The notes beneath the pieces are model-generated. The model was not told the origin of the DNA, made no database searches, and saw only the letters and a list, made by a program, of their open reading frames with translations. 64,000 nt of DNA, taken from positions 1 to 64,000 of the forward strand of contig NZ_AJVF01000037.1 in NCBI RefSeq assembly GCF_000262045.1, given 5' to 3'. The stretch is from Bacillus siamensis KCTC 13613. Lineage in GTDB: Bacteria; Bacillota; Bacilli; Bacillales; Bacillaceae. A program made the position numbers and the translations under genes. This document shows positions 33,930 to 42,763 of the stretch, piece by piece; within the stretch, counting starts at the first letter, position 1; each line of letters begins with the position of its first letter.

Positions 33930-35139
33930 GTTCCGCCTCTCCTTGAATTGGTATGATGATCTCAATTTGAGTTCCCGCTGATCTGGCGCTTGTGATACGG
34001 CAGGTGCCGTTCATCATATTGACACGTTCTTGTATCCCAAGCAGCCCGTAATGTCCGCTTTTTCTCATTTCCGTTCCGGCATCAAAGCCTTTCCCGTCAT
34101 CTTTGACGGTTATGCGGATCTGTCCCTCTTCTTCTCGGACGGATACCCAGACGTTATCTGCTTCCGCATGCTTGGCGGCGTTTGTCAGGCCTTCTCCGAT
34201 TATATAATGACAGTTCTCCGCCATATGAACGTCAAGCACATGATGCACGCTGTACTCTAAAAAACAAGACAGCCCGGAGGCTTCTGTAAAATGGTTGATT
34301 TGTTCAGTGATGCTTTCTTCTAAAAATCCGATCTCTTCTGATTTGCTGCGAAGATTATCAATGGCTGAGCGCGCATCAGCCAATGTGCCCTTTACTCTTT
34401 TCATTGACTGGCGGATGATGTCTTTCGCTCTGTCAGTGTTATCTTTCGAAAGATGAACTTGCACCGCTTCAAGCTGCATATGCAAGCTGACCAATCCTTG
34501 GGCAAGCGTATCGTGCAAGTCTCTCGCCATCCGCTGCCTTTCGTTTTGAAGCGTCAGCTGTTTCACTTGCCGGTGAGCGAGCTCTAATTTTTCAAGCGTC
34601 ATCTGTGTTTTTATTTTTTCATCAACTTGCGCGAAAAACGTTGCCGCATACGTGATAATCACAATCATAATGGGAGCGGCGATAACGATGAAACGAAGCA
34701 GATGATGCGGATGCTCCTCGTGCAAGGCTGTTATGGACATTAAAATGAAAAGATAGAGTATGAGCAGCGTTTTGCCCTTATCCGTCATTCCGATAATCTG
34801 CCCGATTAAAAAGGCATAGAGACCGACGACCACCGCGATATAGCCGCCGGCCATCAAGTTAGCCGATGTATATATGATTAATCCCTGTATGATGAAATAA
34901 AGAAACGTTTTTCTCTTGACCCAGCGATAGGAATGCCAGTGCAGCACGGCAAAAGTGACGATCAATATCGTGAATAACAGCAGCAAAAAAACCGTCCAGC
35001 TTTCATAAATGTACTGCAAAGAGACTGATGCGGCATATACCATAAAAATAAACGCCAGACCGGGCACCCGAAATGCGAGCATATGCAATGAGCGTCTGTC
35101 ACGGGAGACATAGTCTTCTTGATGTTTTGTACCAAACAA
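33922..35139 (-). CDS. ydfH: NarL-type sensor histidine kinase
   Basis: A 405-aa membrane kinase. About five N-terminal membrane segments (residues 25-175) precede a HisKA_3 dimerisation helix with the phospho-His in MARDLHDTLAQGLVSLHM and a HATPase domain (GEGLTNAAKHAEAD, DDGKGFD, GHYGLLGIQER). The TTG at 35139 is chosen because AAAAGGAAGTGG lies upstream and LFGTK matches the N terminus of B. subtilis YdfH; earlier in-frame ATGs lack an RBS. With YdfI it controls the adjacent ydfJ. Signal unknown. Confidence 0.85.
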   Translation of the reverse strand: MFGTKHQEDYVSRDRRSLHMLAFRVPGLAFIFMVYAASVSLQYIYESWTVFLLLLFTILIVTFAVLHWHSYRWVKRKTFLYFIIQGLIIYTSANLMAGGYIAVVVGLYAFLIGQIIGMTDKGKTLLILYLFILMSITALHEEHPHHLLRFIVIAAPIMIVIITYAATFFAQVDEKIKTQMTLEKLELAHRQVKQLTLQNERQRMARDLHDTLAQGLVSLHMQLEAVQVHLSKDNTDRAKDIIRQSMKRVKGTLADARSAIDNLRSKSEEIGFLEESITEQINHFTEASGLSCFLEYSVHHVLDVHMAENCHYIIGEGLTNAAKHAEADNVWVSVREEEGQIRITVKDDGKGFDAGTEMRKSGHYGLLGIQERVNMMNGTCRITSARSAGTQIEIIIPIQGEAEHV

Positions 35140-35199
35140 TCTCTGTCCACTTCCTTTTAGCCGACCGGCCTCACGAGATTTTATTCTATTTGTCATCAT

Positions 35200-35500
35200 A
35201 CCATAAGTGCCTGCCTCTCACCTTCCCCTTCTGTCCTGCATGACGGGTGAAAGAAAAAACAGCCAGCCGGAACCAGGTTCGTTGCCCTGGACAGCGTTCT
35301 GTTTATTATCAGCACAGAGGCTTTTGCCGCTTTAAAAAGCATCTTATTTGGACTCATTTACCATATTAGGTATATCGTTACAGGAGGGGTATGCTTCCTC
35401 TTTTTTGATGGGCCCCCAGACTTCTTCTCTGCTTTTTTTATAAACAAAATGTGCAAGAATAAAGTCCTTTTCTCAGGGGAAATTAATTACGTAATTGAGA
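35200..35500. other. Non-coding spacer between divergent ydfH and yraG
   Basis: It holds a weak hairpin CCAGG-TTCGTTGC-CCTGG (35274-35291) and an ACCATATTAGGTATAT stretch near 35361 that could be part of the ydfH promoter region. No supported gene. A sporulation-type promoter for yraG is expected here but I could not place it with confidence. Confidence 0.4.
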
Positions 35501-35521
35501 AGAGGAGGTTTAAAGATAATT

Positions 35522-35767
35522 ATGGAAAAGCGTGAATTAGCGGCTCACGAGTCGCTTGACTTACATGAAATGATTAACTTCAAGACGCTTTGTGTAGCGA
35601 AGTCCAAGCTCATGCAAGGGCTTGTGTTTGATCAGGACCTGAAAACGTTAATGGAGAAAGATGTTCAGCAAGCCTCTCAAGACCTGGCTGATTTACAGGC
35701 GGTTTATGAACGTGCATCTTTTCAGGCTCCTGTTCCTCAAAACCGGCCGACTTCGATCATCAATTGA
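35522..35767 (+). CDS. yraG: Spore-coat-associated protein YraG
   Basis: An 81-aa soluble protein, first gene of yraG-yraF-adhB-yraE-yraD, a mirror of the B. subtilis yra sporulation cluster. It shares the ESLDLHEMINFKTLCVAKSK core with YraE in the same operon, so the two are paralogues. RBS AGAGGAGG lies upstream of ATG. The family is related to CotF and is made in the forespore or mother cell; biochemical role unknown. Confidence 0.82.
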   Translation: MEKRELAAHESLDLHEMINFKTLCVAKSKLMQGLVFDQDLKTLMEKDVQQASQDLADLQAVYERASFQAPVPQNRPTSIIN

Positions 35768-35784
35768 AAGGAAGGTAAGCATCA

Positions 35785-36153
35785 TTGAATCATGACTATT
35801 TAGATCCAATCAATTCATTACACGTCCCTGAACTCGCAGATACGACATTCGCAATGGATTTTCTTTTACGGGCAAAAGAAGGCGTCAGAAATACCGCCGT
35901 CGCTTTAACAGAAACCGCTTCACCTGATGTAAGAGCTTTGCTGCGCAAACAGCTCATGCAAGGAATCGCGATGCATCAGGAAATTACAGACTTGATGGTC
36001 AGCAAAAAGTGGTTTCACCCGCATGATCTGAGCGAACAGTATAAACTGGATCAGCTCTCTGCGAAAAATACCCTCATGGTCGGAAACATGAATCTGTTTC
36101 CCGTTGAAACGAACAGAAAAGGGATGTTTGACCGCACACCTGATGAACACTAA
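35785..36153 (+). CDS. yraF: CotF-domain spore coat protein YraF
   Basis: A 122-aa CotF-family protein; the helical core [21 protein letters not shown]...[15 protein letters not shown] is the coat-F signature and recurs in YraD. The start is TTG with GGAAGG 10 nt upstream. It lies 17 nt after yraG and 18 nt before adhB, so it is cotranscribed with them. Confidence 0.83.
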   Translation: MNHDYLDPINSLHVPELADTTFAMDFLLRAKEGVRNTAVALTETASPDVRALLRKQLMQGIAMHQEITDLMVSKKWFHPHDLSEQYKLDQLSAKNTLMVGNMNLFPVETNRKGMFDRTPDEH

Positions 36154-36171
36154 CACTGGAGGTATTACAGC

Positions 36172-37308
36172 ATGAAGGCCGTAACGTATCAAGGAGTTAA
36201 AAACGTCGTCGTCAAAGACGTGCCTGATCCGAAGATTGAAAAACACGATGACATGATTATAAAAGTCACAAGTACGGCAATTTGCGGGTCAGATTTACAT
36301 TTAATCCACGGACTCATCCCGAACTTGCAGGAAGACTACATCATCGGGCATGAACCGATGGGCATCGTGGAAGAAGTCGGCCCCGGCGTGACGAAAGTCA
36401 AAAAAGGGGACCGTGTCATTATTCCTTTTAATATCGCCTGCGGAGAATGCACTTATTGTAAAAATCACCTGGAAAGCCAATGTGATCAATCAAATGATAA
36501 CGGCGATATGGGCGCTTATTTCGGCTATTCAGGGAGTACCGGCGGCTATCCGGGCGGCCAGGCCGAATATTTACGCGTCCCTTTTGCGAACTTTACTCAT
36601 TTTAAAGTCCCCGAAACATGCGAAGAACCGGATGAGAAATTGAGTGTTATTGCCGATGCGATGACAACCGGCTTTTGGAGCGTTGACAATGCCGGCGTAA
36701 AAGCAGGCGATACGGTCATCGTTCTCGGCTGCGGGCCTGTGGGTCTGTTCGCTCAGAAATTCTGCTGGTTAAAGGGAGCGAAACGCGTAATAGCTGTAGA
36801 CTATGTCAACTACCGTCTCCAGCATGCGAAACGGACGAATAAAGTGGAAATCGTGAACTTCGAAGACCACAAAAATACGGGCAGCTACCTGAAGGAAATC
36901 ACCAAAGGCGGCGCTGATGTGGTCATTGACGCCGTCGGCATGGACGGAAAAATGACGGATCTGGAGTTCCTCGCCAGCGGATTAAAACTTCAAGGCGGGG
37001 CGATGAGCGCTTTAGTCATTGCCTCCCAAGCGGTGCGCAAAGGCGGAACGATCCAGATTACGGGTGTATACGGCGGCAGATATAACGGGTTTCCTCTTGG
37101 CGATATCATGCAGCGAAACGTCAATATCCGATCAGGACAAGCTCCGGTTATCCATTATATGCCGTATATGTTTGAACTGGTGTCAACCGGCAAAATTGAT
37201 CCGGGCGATGTTGTAAGCCATGTCATTCCGCTTAGTGAAGCGAAGCACGGCTATGAGATGTTTGACACGAAAACAGATGATTGTATTAAAGTTGTACTCA
37301 AACCTTAG
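36172..37308 (+). CDS. adhB: Zinc-dependent alcohol dehydrogenase AdhB
   Basis: A 378-aa medium-chain zinc dehydrogenase of the glutathione-independent formaldehyde-dehydrogenase-like class. Catalytic zinc site in STAICGSDLHLIHG and GHEPMGIVEEVGPG; structural zinc cysteines in CGECTYCKNHLESQC; NAD-binding VLGCGPVGLFAQ. It sits inside the yra spore-coat cluster, as in B. subtilis, and so is probably expressed in sporulation. Substrate unknown, possibly an aldehyde produced in the developing spore. RBS TGGAGG. Confidence 0.88.
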   Translation: MKAVTYQGVKNVVVKDVPDPKIEKHDDMIIKVTSTAICGSDLHLIHGLIPNLQEDYIIGHEPMGIVEEVGPGVTKVKKGDRVIIPFNIACGECTYCKNHLESQCDQSNDNGDMGAYFGYSGSTGGYPGGQAEYLRVPFANFTHFKVPETCEEPDEKLSVIADAMTTGFWSVDNAGVKAGDTVIVLGCGPVGLFAQKFCWLKGAKRVIAVDYVNYRLQHAKRTNKVEIVNFEDHKNTGSYLKEITKGGADVVIDAVGMDGKMTDLEFLASGLKLQGGAMSALVIASQAVRKGGTIQITGVYGGRYNGFPLGDIMQRNVNIRSGQAPVIHYMPYMFELVSTGKIDPGDVVSHVIPLSEAKHGYEMFDTKTDDCIKVVLKP

Positions 37309-37326
37309 AGAACGGAGGCTACAGAA

Positions 37327-37524
37327 ATGGCCAGCGCCTTACATGAATTACTCGAAATTCAGGAGATGGCTTCTTTTAAGTCACTTTGTCTGACGAAATC
37401 CAAAACCATGAAAGCGCTCGTATCCGATCCGCAGCTGAAAGAAATCATGCAGCAGGATACGGATACATCAACAAGGCAATTGCAGGAGTTTGCCTCGATT
37501 TTATCTGATGCAAAGCATGAATAG
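37327..37524 (+). CDS. yraE: Spore-coat-associated protein YraE
   Basis: A 65-aa paralogue of YraG: both carry L-H-E-x-x-x-x-x-x-M-x-x-F-K-[ST]-L-C-[VL]-[AT]-K-S-K. RBS GGAGG lies 8 nt before ATG; 18 nt after adhB. Part of the coat operon. Confidence 0.82.
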   Translation: MASALHELLEIQEMASFKSLCLTKSKTMKALVSDPQLKEIMQQDTDTSTRQLQEFASILSDAKHE

Positions 37525-37538
37525 GAGATGAATAACGA

Positions 37539-37838
37539 ATGAATCCGATTATGGAATACCTGACGGGGATGGATGCACTGACAGACCAAATTGTCGCTAT
37601 GGATTTATTGAATTCGGCAAAAAGCGGAGTCAGAAACTATGCGATGGCGGCGACGGAAGCCGGAACGCCTGAAGTGAAAGCGATCCTCACCCGTCACTTA
37701 GAAGAAGCCATCGACATGCATGAGCAAATCTCACGCTATATGATGGAAAAAGGCTGGTATCATCCGTGGAACACAGATGAACAAGTCCGGTTTAATTTAC
37801 AAAATATTGATACGGCGCTCCGCCTGCCCGTCCTATAA
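37539..37838 (+). CDS. yraD: CotF-domain spore coat protein YraD
   Basis: A 99-aa CotF-family protein, paralogue of YraF (IVAMDLLNSAKSGVRNYAMAATEAGTPEVK then QISRYMMEKGWYHPW, in two blocks). RBS AGGAGATG. Last gene of the five-gene cluster; the order G-F-adhB-E-D is two paralogous pairs flanking the dehydrogenase. Confidence 0.83.
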   Translation: MNPIMEYLTGMDALTDQIVAMDLLNSAKSGVRNYAMAATEAGTPEVKAILTRHLEEAIDMHEQISRYMMEKGWYHPWNTDEQVRFNLQNIDTALRLPVL

Positions 37839-37919
37839 ATCGTTTTGCTGCTGAGACAGCAGCTTCAGTATGTCAAACTGAGAACTGCCTTTACAGCGCC
37901 CAGGCAACGAAACCCTCGC

Positions 37920-38111
37920 GAATCAGCTCTGCAGCTTCTCCAGCCTTTCTTCGGGCTGTTATTGGCAGCCGTGATTCTGCACGAAAGAGTAGGATGAGGA
38001 GGATGAGGAGGATGAGGAGGATAAGGACTTGCGGGGGTGAATGTCGGCGTTATCGCGTGCGTGGCAGCCGCCCGGCGGTTCTCTAATAAAGCAGAAAAGG
38101 CAGAACAATAA
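37920..38111 (+). pseudogene. Degenerate 3' end of an EamA/DMT transporter
   Basis: In one frame the strand reads ESALQLLQPFFGLLLAAVI-LHERVG, then four in-frame stops within a 9-bp tandem repeat, then GVNVGVIACVAAARR-FSNKAEKAEQ and a stop. Both halves look like the last two helices of an EamA-family drug/metabolite transporter (Pxf-x-LLxxxxLxERxG, then GVxLIxxGVxxxxRR). There is no 5' part: yraD ends 80 nt upstream. So it is a truncated, interrupted relic. Confidence 0.6.
37992..38027 (+). repeat. 9-bp tandem repeat (4 units)
   Basis: GGATGAGGA three times, then GGATAAGGA. It lies in frame inside the DMT relic and supplies its stop codons (TGA, TGA, TGA, TAA). Confidence 0.9.
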
Positions 38112-38128
38112 CCTTGTTCTGCCTTTTC
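38094..38128. terminator. Bidirectional terminator
   Basis: AAAAGGCAGAACAA-TAACC-TTGTTCTGCCTTTT, overlapping the relic's last codons and serving the minus-strand TetR gene. Confidence 0.85.
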
Positions 38129-38145
38129 ATTATTTTCCGCTTTAT

Positions 38146-38730
38146 TCAGGTAGCTTGAACTCCCTTAAACGCATTCATCACCAAATCATGCACATAGGCA
38201 TCATTGACCTCGTCCCCTGTTACAAGCAGCCGATAGAAAATCGGTCCGTAAATGAGATCAATACTTACTTCAATATCAAGATCCTCTCTCAATTCACCTT
38301 TCTGAATTCCCTTTTCCAGAAGGCCTTTCGCTTGGAGGCGGCGGGGCCGGAAAAATCGTGTGCGATATTCTTCTGCCAATTTGGCATCCAGCTGCCCAGC
38401 ACCTATTAATTCCTTAATCACGGTTCCTTCCCGGCTTGTCAAAAACCTTGCTAAATTCGCGGCGTGGATCGATACATCGTGTACTGTTGATCCCGTATCA
38501 GGCACAGGCAGTCTTTCCGTAGCGGTCGAAAGAAAGCTGTCCATGATAACGGCAGCTTTGTTTGCCCACCATTTATAAATCGTTGCTTTACTCACTTTTG
38601 CGCGCTCTGCAATTTTATCGACTGTCACCGCATCAAAGCCTTTTTCCAGCAAGAGGTCATAGGCCGCAGAAAGAATCGCCTTATGTGTTCCTTCATCACG
38701 CGGCCGCCCTCGTTTACTCTGCACATACAT
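38146..38730 (-). CDS. TetR-family regulator of the adjacent MFS pump
   Basis: A 194-aa TetR regulator: HTH (about residues 10-57, KAILSAAYDLLLEKGFDAV...AKVSKATIYKWWANKAA) and a C-terminal TetR_C-type ligand domain. ATG at 38730 or the GTG two codons later is the likely start; GGAAGG lies upstream. It is divergent from the MFS gene and three copies of an ACTGAACGT box lie between them, so it surely represses both. The pair resembles B. subtilis ydeS/ydeR. Confidence 0.82.
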   Translation of the reverse strand: MYVQSKRGRPRDEGTHKAILSAAYDLLLEKGFDAVTVDKIAERAKVSKATIYKWWANKAAVIMDSFLSTATERLPVPDTGSTVHDVSIHAANLARFLTSREGTVIKELIGAGQLDAKLAEEYRTRFFRPRRLQAKGLLEKGIQKGELREDLDIEVSIDLIYGPIFYRLLVTGDEVNDAYVHDLVMNAFKGVQAT

Positions 38731-38754
38731 CATTCCTTCCCGAAATATAAACGA

Positions 38755-38860
38755 TACGTTCAGTATACTTAACATGATAAAAAAATAAAACAGAAACCCA
38801 TTTACAAAACTGAACGTTTAGTATATCATTCACTTAGAAATAAAACTGAACGTTCAGTTT
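38755..38860. promoter_or_regulatory. TetR operator cluster
   Basis: AAACTGAACGTTCAGTTT (38843-38860) is a perfect 18-bp palindrome. AAACTGAACGTTTAGTAT (38807-38824) matches it except at four bases, and ATACGTTCAGTAT (38755-38767) is a third, half-conserved copy. These are the binding sites for the divergent TetR protein. Confidence 0.8.
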
Positions 38861-38972
38861 ATAAAATGTTCAACACTCCGCAAAACCTTATCATTAAAAA
38901 TCTATGGAGAGGAGATGAATCAGCAAAATATTTATCCAGCATCATAAATTCATTAAAAAGGAGTTCATTCAC

Positions 38973-40163
38973 ATGGCTACATTAAACAAACAAAAAGCAG
39001 ATCAGGGGGTCTCAACTGGTTTAACCCTTCTTCTCGCAGCTGCATGCGGCATCATTGTCGCTAATCTTTATTATGCACAGCCCTTGGCAGGATTCATCAG
39101 TACGGCAATTGGGCTTTCTCCAAGCAGTGCCGGATTGATTGTCACGCTGACTCAGATCGGATACGTTGCCGGCTTACTGTTTCTCGTCCCTTTGGGAGAT
39201 ATTATCGAAAACAAAAAACTTGTCGTGGTATCGCTCCTTCTAAGCGCAGCCGCTTTGACACTGACAGCATGTGTGAAGCATGGAACACTGTTTTTAGCCG
39301 CTGCGTTTTTCATCGGATTGGGATCGATCGCAGCCCAAGTGCTTGTTCCGTTCGCATCCTACCTTGCACCGGACGCCGCACGCGGCCGGGTTGTCGGCAA
39401 TGTGATGAGCGGCCTATTGCTCGGTATTATGCTTTCCCGCCCGATATCCAGTCTGGTCGCTGATATATGGGGGTGGAATGCCATATTTGCTTTTTCCGCC
39501 GCGTTAAGTGTTGTCCTGGCCATCGTCTTAGCAAAAGTGCTTCCTGCCAGAAAACCAACAGCAAACACACGCTATACCGTCTTACTCGGTTCAATGTGGA
39601 AGCTGCTGCGCACGACTCCGGTCTTACGCCGCCGCGCCATTTATCATGCGTTTGTATTTGGAGCTTTCAGCTTGTTCTGGACGACTGTACCTTTATTATT
39701 GTCCGGTCCTGCTTTTCATTTTTCTCAGAAGGCAATCGCGCTATACGCACTGGCGGGCATTGCGGGTGCAGCCGCTGCACCGATAGGCGGCCGTCTGGCT
39801 GATCGCGGCCTGACCCGGCTTGCCACCGGAATCGCTCTCGGTGCTGTCATCGTTTCTTTATTACTCCCGCTCATGATTCAGAGCAGCTCCCCCGTCGGAA
39901 TAGCAGTTCTGGTGGCCGCAGCTATCCTGTTAGATGTGGGTGTATCTGCCAATCTCGTACTCAGTCAGCGTGCCATTTTTTCGTTAGCGCCTGAATTTCG
40001 CAGTCGATTAAACGGTTTATTCATGGCAATCTTCTTTCTAGGCGGTGCTGTAGGTTCATCAATCGGAGGATGGGCATACGCTTCAGGCGGGTGGAGTATC
40101 ACATTATGGATTGGAATCGCTTTTCCGGTCATAGCATTGCTTTATTTCACCACGGAGAAATAA
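38973..40163 (+). CDS. MFS efflux transporter (DHA1 type)
   Basis: A 396-aa 12-helix MFS transporter with [19 protein letters not shown] in TM1-2 (typical of the YdeR/YnfM-like group), [14 protein letters not shown] (motif A variant) and an [24 protein letters not shown] motif C region. It should be a proton-driven exporter of a small compound. RBS AAAAGGAG. It is regulated by the divergent TetR gene through the operators at 38755-38860. Confidence 0.8.
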   Translation: MATLNKQKADQGVSTGLTLLLAAACGIIVANLYYAQPLAGFISTAIGLSPSSAGLIVTLTQIGYVAGLLFLVPLGDIIENKKLVVVSLLLSAAALTLTACVKHGTLFLAAAFFIGLGSIAAQVLVPFASYLAPDAARGRVVGNVMSGLLLGIMLSRPISSLVADIWGWNAIFAFSAALSVVLAIVLAKVLPARKPTANTRYTVLLGSMWKLLRTTPVLRRRAIYHAFVFGAFSLFWTTVPLLLSGPAFHFSQKAIALYALAGIAGAAAAPIGGRLADRGLTRLATGIALGAVIVSLLLPLMIQSSSPVGIAVLVAAAILLDVGVSANLVLSQRAIFSLAPEFRSRLNGLFMAIFFLGGAVGSSIGGWAYASGGWSITLWIGIAFPVIALLYFTTEK

Positions 40164-40179
40164 GCCTTTCACCAAAAAT

Positions 40180-40212
40180 AAGCCGTCAGGACCAAGCTGA
40201 CAGCTTTTTTGG
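40180..40212. terminator. Terminator after the MFS gene
   Basis: AGCCGTCAG-GACCAAG-CTGACAGCT followed by TTTTTTGG. Confidence 0.75.
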
Positions 40213-40252
40213 TGTATTCTTCTTTAAATCCTTCCGAACAAAAAATACGGAT

Positions 40253-40888
40253 TCATGAAAAATTTTGCTTCATGCGGTTCCATATTCTCACCGTTAAGAC
40301 CGTAATCAATATAAATGAAACAATAATAAGTGCAATGCCTGCAAAAGACTCACTGAAATTGATAACAACAAAGCTGGACAATACGATGACAGGAATATTT
40401 GAAAGCAATACAGTTAACATGTAGACAGAATACTTTAACCCGGCTGCAGCGGATAAAAAACAAATCACATCCGTAGGAGCTGCCGGGCAAAGCATCCCCA
40501 ATGCCAAAAACTTATAATTGTACTCCTCCAATAACACTTTCAAATCAGGATATTTATCTTCCAGTAATTGAGTCGTTTTTTCGCTGGCGAATTTCCTCGA
40601 AAAAAGATAAACCAATGTTTCGCTTATAAACAGACCGGCCAATGATAATAAAATGCTGACCATCGGATCAAAGCATATTCCGCCCAAAAACATCAGCGTC
40701 ATGCCGGGAATAAAAAAGAGAAGCCTGACGACCCACAAAGCCAAAAACAGCAGCATCGCGTATTCCGCATGCCCTGATATAAAATCCGTTACATCATTCA
40801 TATCAAATGACAGCAAGTCCAGTTCCTTCAAACAATAAATGCCTAAAAACCATATACATAATAAAACAATTTTATTTTTCAATTTCAC
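40253..40888 (-). CDS. TVP38/TMEM64-family (DedA-like) membrane protein
   Basis: A 211-aa membrane protein with about six hydrophobic segments and a VTT/SNARE-associated domain: RLLFFIPGMTLMFLGGICF and the re-entrant FLALGMLCPAAPTDVICFLSAAAGL are the signature. DedA/TVP38 proteins are linked to lipid flipping and membrane-potential homeostasis. It starts at GTG (40888) behind GAGGAGAG. It lies downstream of the kinase but has its own tandem CTTAAG box, so it is probably a target of the adjacent response regulator. Confidence 0.78.
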   Translation of the reverse strand: MKLKNKIVLLCIWFLGIYCLKELDLLSFDMNDVTDFISGHAEYAMLLFLALWVVRLLFFIPGMTLMFLGGICFDPMVSILLSLAGLFISETLVYLFSRKFASEKTTQLLEDKYPDLKVLLEEYNYKFLALGMLCPAAPTDVICFLSAAAGLKYSVYMLTVLLSNIPVIVLSSFVVINFSESFAGIALIIVSFILITVLTVRIWNRMKQNFS

Positions 40889-40946
40889 CGCTCTCCTCGC
40901 TTTCCATCACATCATAAGCAAAGAAAATGAAGAAACAGCCGGTAAA

Positions 40947-40970
40947 ATTCTTAAGGATTCTTAAGTTATT
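40947..40970 (-). promoter_or_regulatory. Tandem CTTAAG box upstream of the TVP38 gene
   Basis: On the minus strand CTTAAGAATCCTTAAGAAT: two CTTAAGAA half-sites with a 10-bp period, about 60 nt before the start. The same arrangement occurs at 43417-43438 before the operon's first gene. Direct repeats one helical turn apart are what OmpR-type regulators bind. Confidence 0.65.
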
Positions 40971-41006
40971 CTAAAAAAAGCTTATGGAATGTTTGTGCCG
41001 CAAGCT

Positions 41007-42080
41007 CTAATCAATCTGGTGTTCAACAGTAAAACTAAGCCAGCCGCCGCTGTAATCCGCATGAATACGGCCGCTGTGAAGCTCAACAATTCTTTTTGAA
41101 ATGGCAAGTCCGAGCCCGGTGCCATGATGACCCGTCCTGGCCTTATCCCCTCTGAAAAACCGTTCAAACAATTGATTTATATCGTCAGCCGGAACATTTT
41201 CGGCCTTGTTTGATACTTGCAAAATCGCTTTTTCATCTTTCAGCTCAAGGTTTATGAAGAATTCAGAAGGTTTGATACTGTACTTTAACGCATTCATAAA
41301 AAGATTATCATAAACGCGAACCATCTTTTCTATATCAATACATACAGGTACATGTTCTTCCGTAATTGATTTTCGGACAGTTAATTGTTCCTTTTCAAAC
41401 ATAGGAAAGTACTCTCCGACGATTTGTTCCAATAAAGCAGACAAGTCTGTTTTGCTTCGGTTCAAAGTAACATCCGGACTCGATAAATGTGTATATTCAA
41501 ACAGTTCATCTATCAAATATTTCAGTCTTTGTGATTTTGAATAAATCGTTTCAAGGTATTCCTGAAATTGTGCTTTACTATTGTATTGTTCTTTTTTAAG
41601 CAGATCCAAATATCCGATAATCGATGTTAACGGGGTTCTTAAATCGTGCGATACATTTGAGATCAGCTCACTTTTCGTTCGTTCCAATTGTCTTTCATGT
41701 TCAAATTTACTCTCTAATTCTTCAGACATATAATTGATATGTTGTGCAAGCTGAGTCAATTCATCCCTACTCTCCATCCTAATGGTCAAGCCCAAATTTC
41801 CATTGGCAATATGGTGAACACTCTCAGTAATGAGCTTCAAATATCCTATTTTTTTTCGTATCAATAACCAAAAAACCACAATAAAGGTCAAAATAGCTGC
41901 AGTAAACTGAAGCAATATCTTAAAATAGGCGCCGCCTACGCTCATATTTGTCAAATGGTATATTTTATCCAAATATGAAATAGATAATATAACAAGAATC
42001 AATACACCGAATGCAACAAGATAACTAATAGCGATCGCGACCAGAAGCCTGACAATCAGCTTATTTCCAAACTTCCTCAT
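41007..42080 (-). CDS. Sensor histidine kinase (OmpR/VanS type)
   Basis: A 357-aa kinase with two membrane helices (about 9-35 and 48-70) separated by only a short outer loop, a HAMP domain (72-125), the phospho-His in SNVSHDLRTPLTSIIGYLDLL (about 146) and a HATPase domain (NLFMNALKYS, GTGLGLAISKRIVE). The tiny sensor loop suggests it senses within the membrane. Its ATG overlaps the regulator's stop (ATGA). Signal unknown, probably envelope or lipid state from gene context. Confidence 0.85.
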   Translation of the reverse strand: MRKFGNKLIVRLLVAIAISYLVAFGVLILVILSISYLDKIYHLTNMSVGGAYFKILLQFTAAILTFIVVFWLLIRKKIGYLKLITESVHHIANGNLGLTIRMESRDELTQLAQHINYMSEELESKFEHERQLERTKSELISNVSHDLRTPLTSIIGYLDLLKKEQYNSKAQFQEYLETIYSKSQRLKYLIDELFEYTHLSSPDVTLNRSKTDLSALLEQIVGEYFPMFEKEQLTVRKSITEEHVPVCIDIEKMVRVYDNLFMNALKYSIKPSEFFINLELKDEKAILQVSNKAENVPADDINQLFERFFRGDKARTGHHGTGLGLAISKRIVELHSGRIHADYSGGWLSFTVEHQID

Positions 42081-42763
42081 ATTTTATATCCCGTTCCCCA
42101 TACCGTTTTGATATAAATCGGATGTTTAGAATCCTCTTCTATCTTGTCTCTGATCTTTGTGATATGGACCATTACAGTATTGTCCGACTTAAAAAAGTCT
42201 TCCTTCCATACCGCCTCATATATTTTTTCAACACTCATGACAATTCCTTTGTTTCTCGAAAGAAGCTCCAGAATATCAAACTCTTTCGGAGTGAGCCTGA
42301 CTTCTTCTCCCCGCACCCACACCTGCCTTGTATCCGTATTAACGGTCAAATCACCGATTTCAATAACGTTTGCCGTGCTGACCGCATCTGTATTGTATTT
42401 TTTATACCTTCTCAGCTGAGATTTCACTCTGGCGATCAATTCCAACGGATTAAACGGTTTCGTTAAATAGTCATCTGCACCGGAAGCCAGCCCTTGAATT
42501 TTATCCATATCTTCTGATTTGGCGGACAGCATGATGATGGGCAGATTTCGTTCTTGTCTGATCTTCATGCATGCCTCAATCCCATCCATATTGGGCATCA
42601 TAATATCCAAAATAATCAGGTCAAACTCCTTTTGCTCCAATAATTTCAAGGCTTCAGCAGCATCTTCCGCCTTGCGCGTGCTTATTCCTTCATTTTCTAA
42701 ATATACAGAAATAAGATTTCGGATATCTTTGTCATCATCCACGATAAGAATGCTTGTCCCCAT
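42077..42763 (-). CDS. OmpR-family response regulator
   Basis: A 228-aa regulator: receiver domain with the phospho-acceptor Asp in LIILDIMMPNMDG (about 52) and Lys in DDYLTKPFNPLEL, then a winged-helix DNA-binding domain (EVRLTPKEFDILELLSRN, VWGTGYKI). Start at 42763 behind GAGGGAGGATTC; the coding sequence begins 28 bp inside the methyltransferase gene, so it is coupled to it. It most likely binds the tandem CTTAAG boxes. Confidence 0.88.
   Translation of the reverse strand: MGTSILIVDDDKDIRNLISVYLENEGISTRKAEDAAEALKLLEQKEFDLIILDIMMPNMDGIEACMKIRQERNLPIIMLSAKSEDMDKIQGLASGADDYLTKPFNPLELIARVKSQLRRYKKYNTDAVSTANVIEIGDLTVNTDTRQVWVRGEEVRLTPKEFDILELLSRNKGIVMSVEKIYEAVWKEDFFKSDNTVMVHITKIRDKIEEDSKHPIYIKTVWGTGYKI

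Noticed and set aside
35395-35415. Five-codon ORF after ACAGGAGGGGT upstream of yraG
   Set aside because: A good RBS but only MLPLF before the stop; no terminator or conservation to support a peptide.
37992-38027. CRISPR-like array
   Set aside because: Direct repeats are 9 bp and contiguous with no spacers; it is a simple tandem repeat. No CRISPR array or cas gene was seen anywhere in the window.
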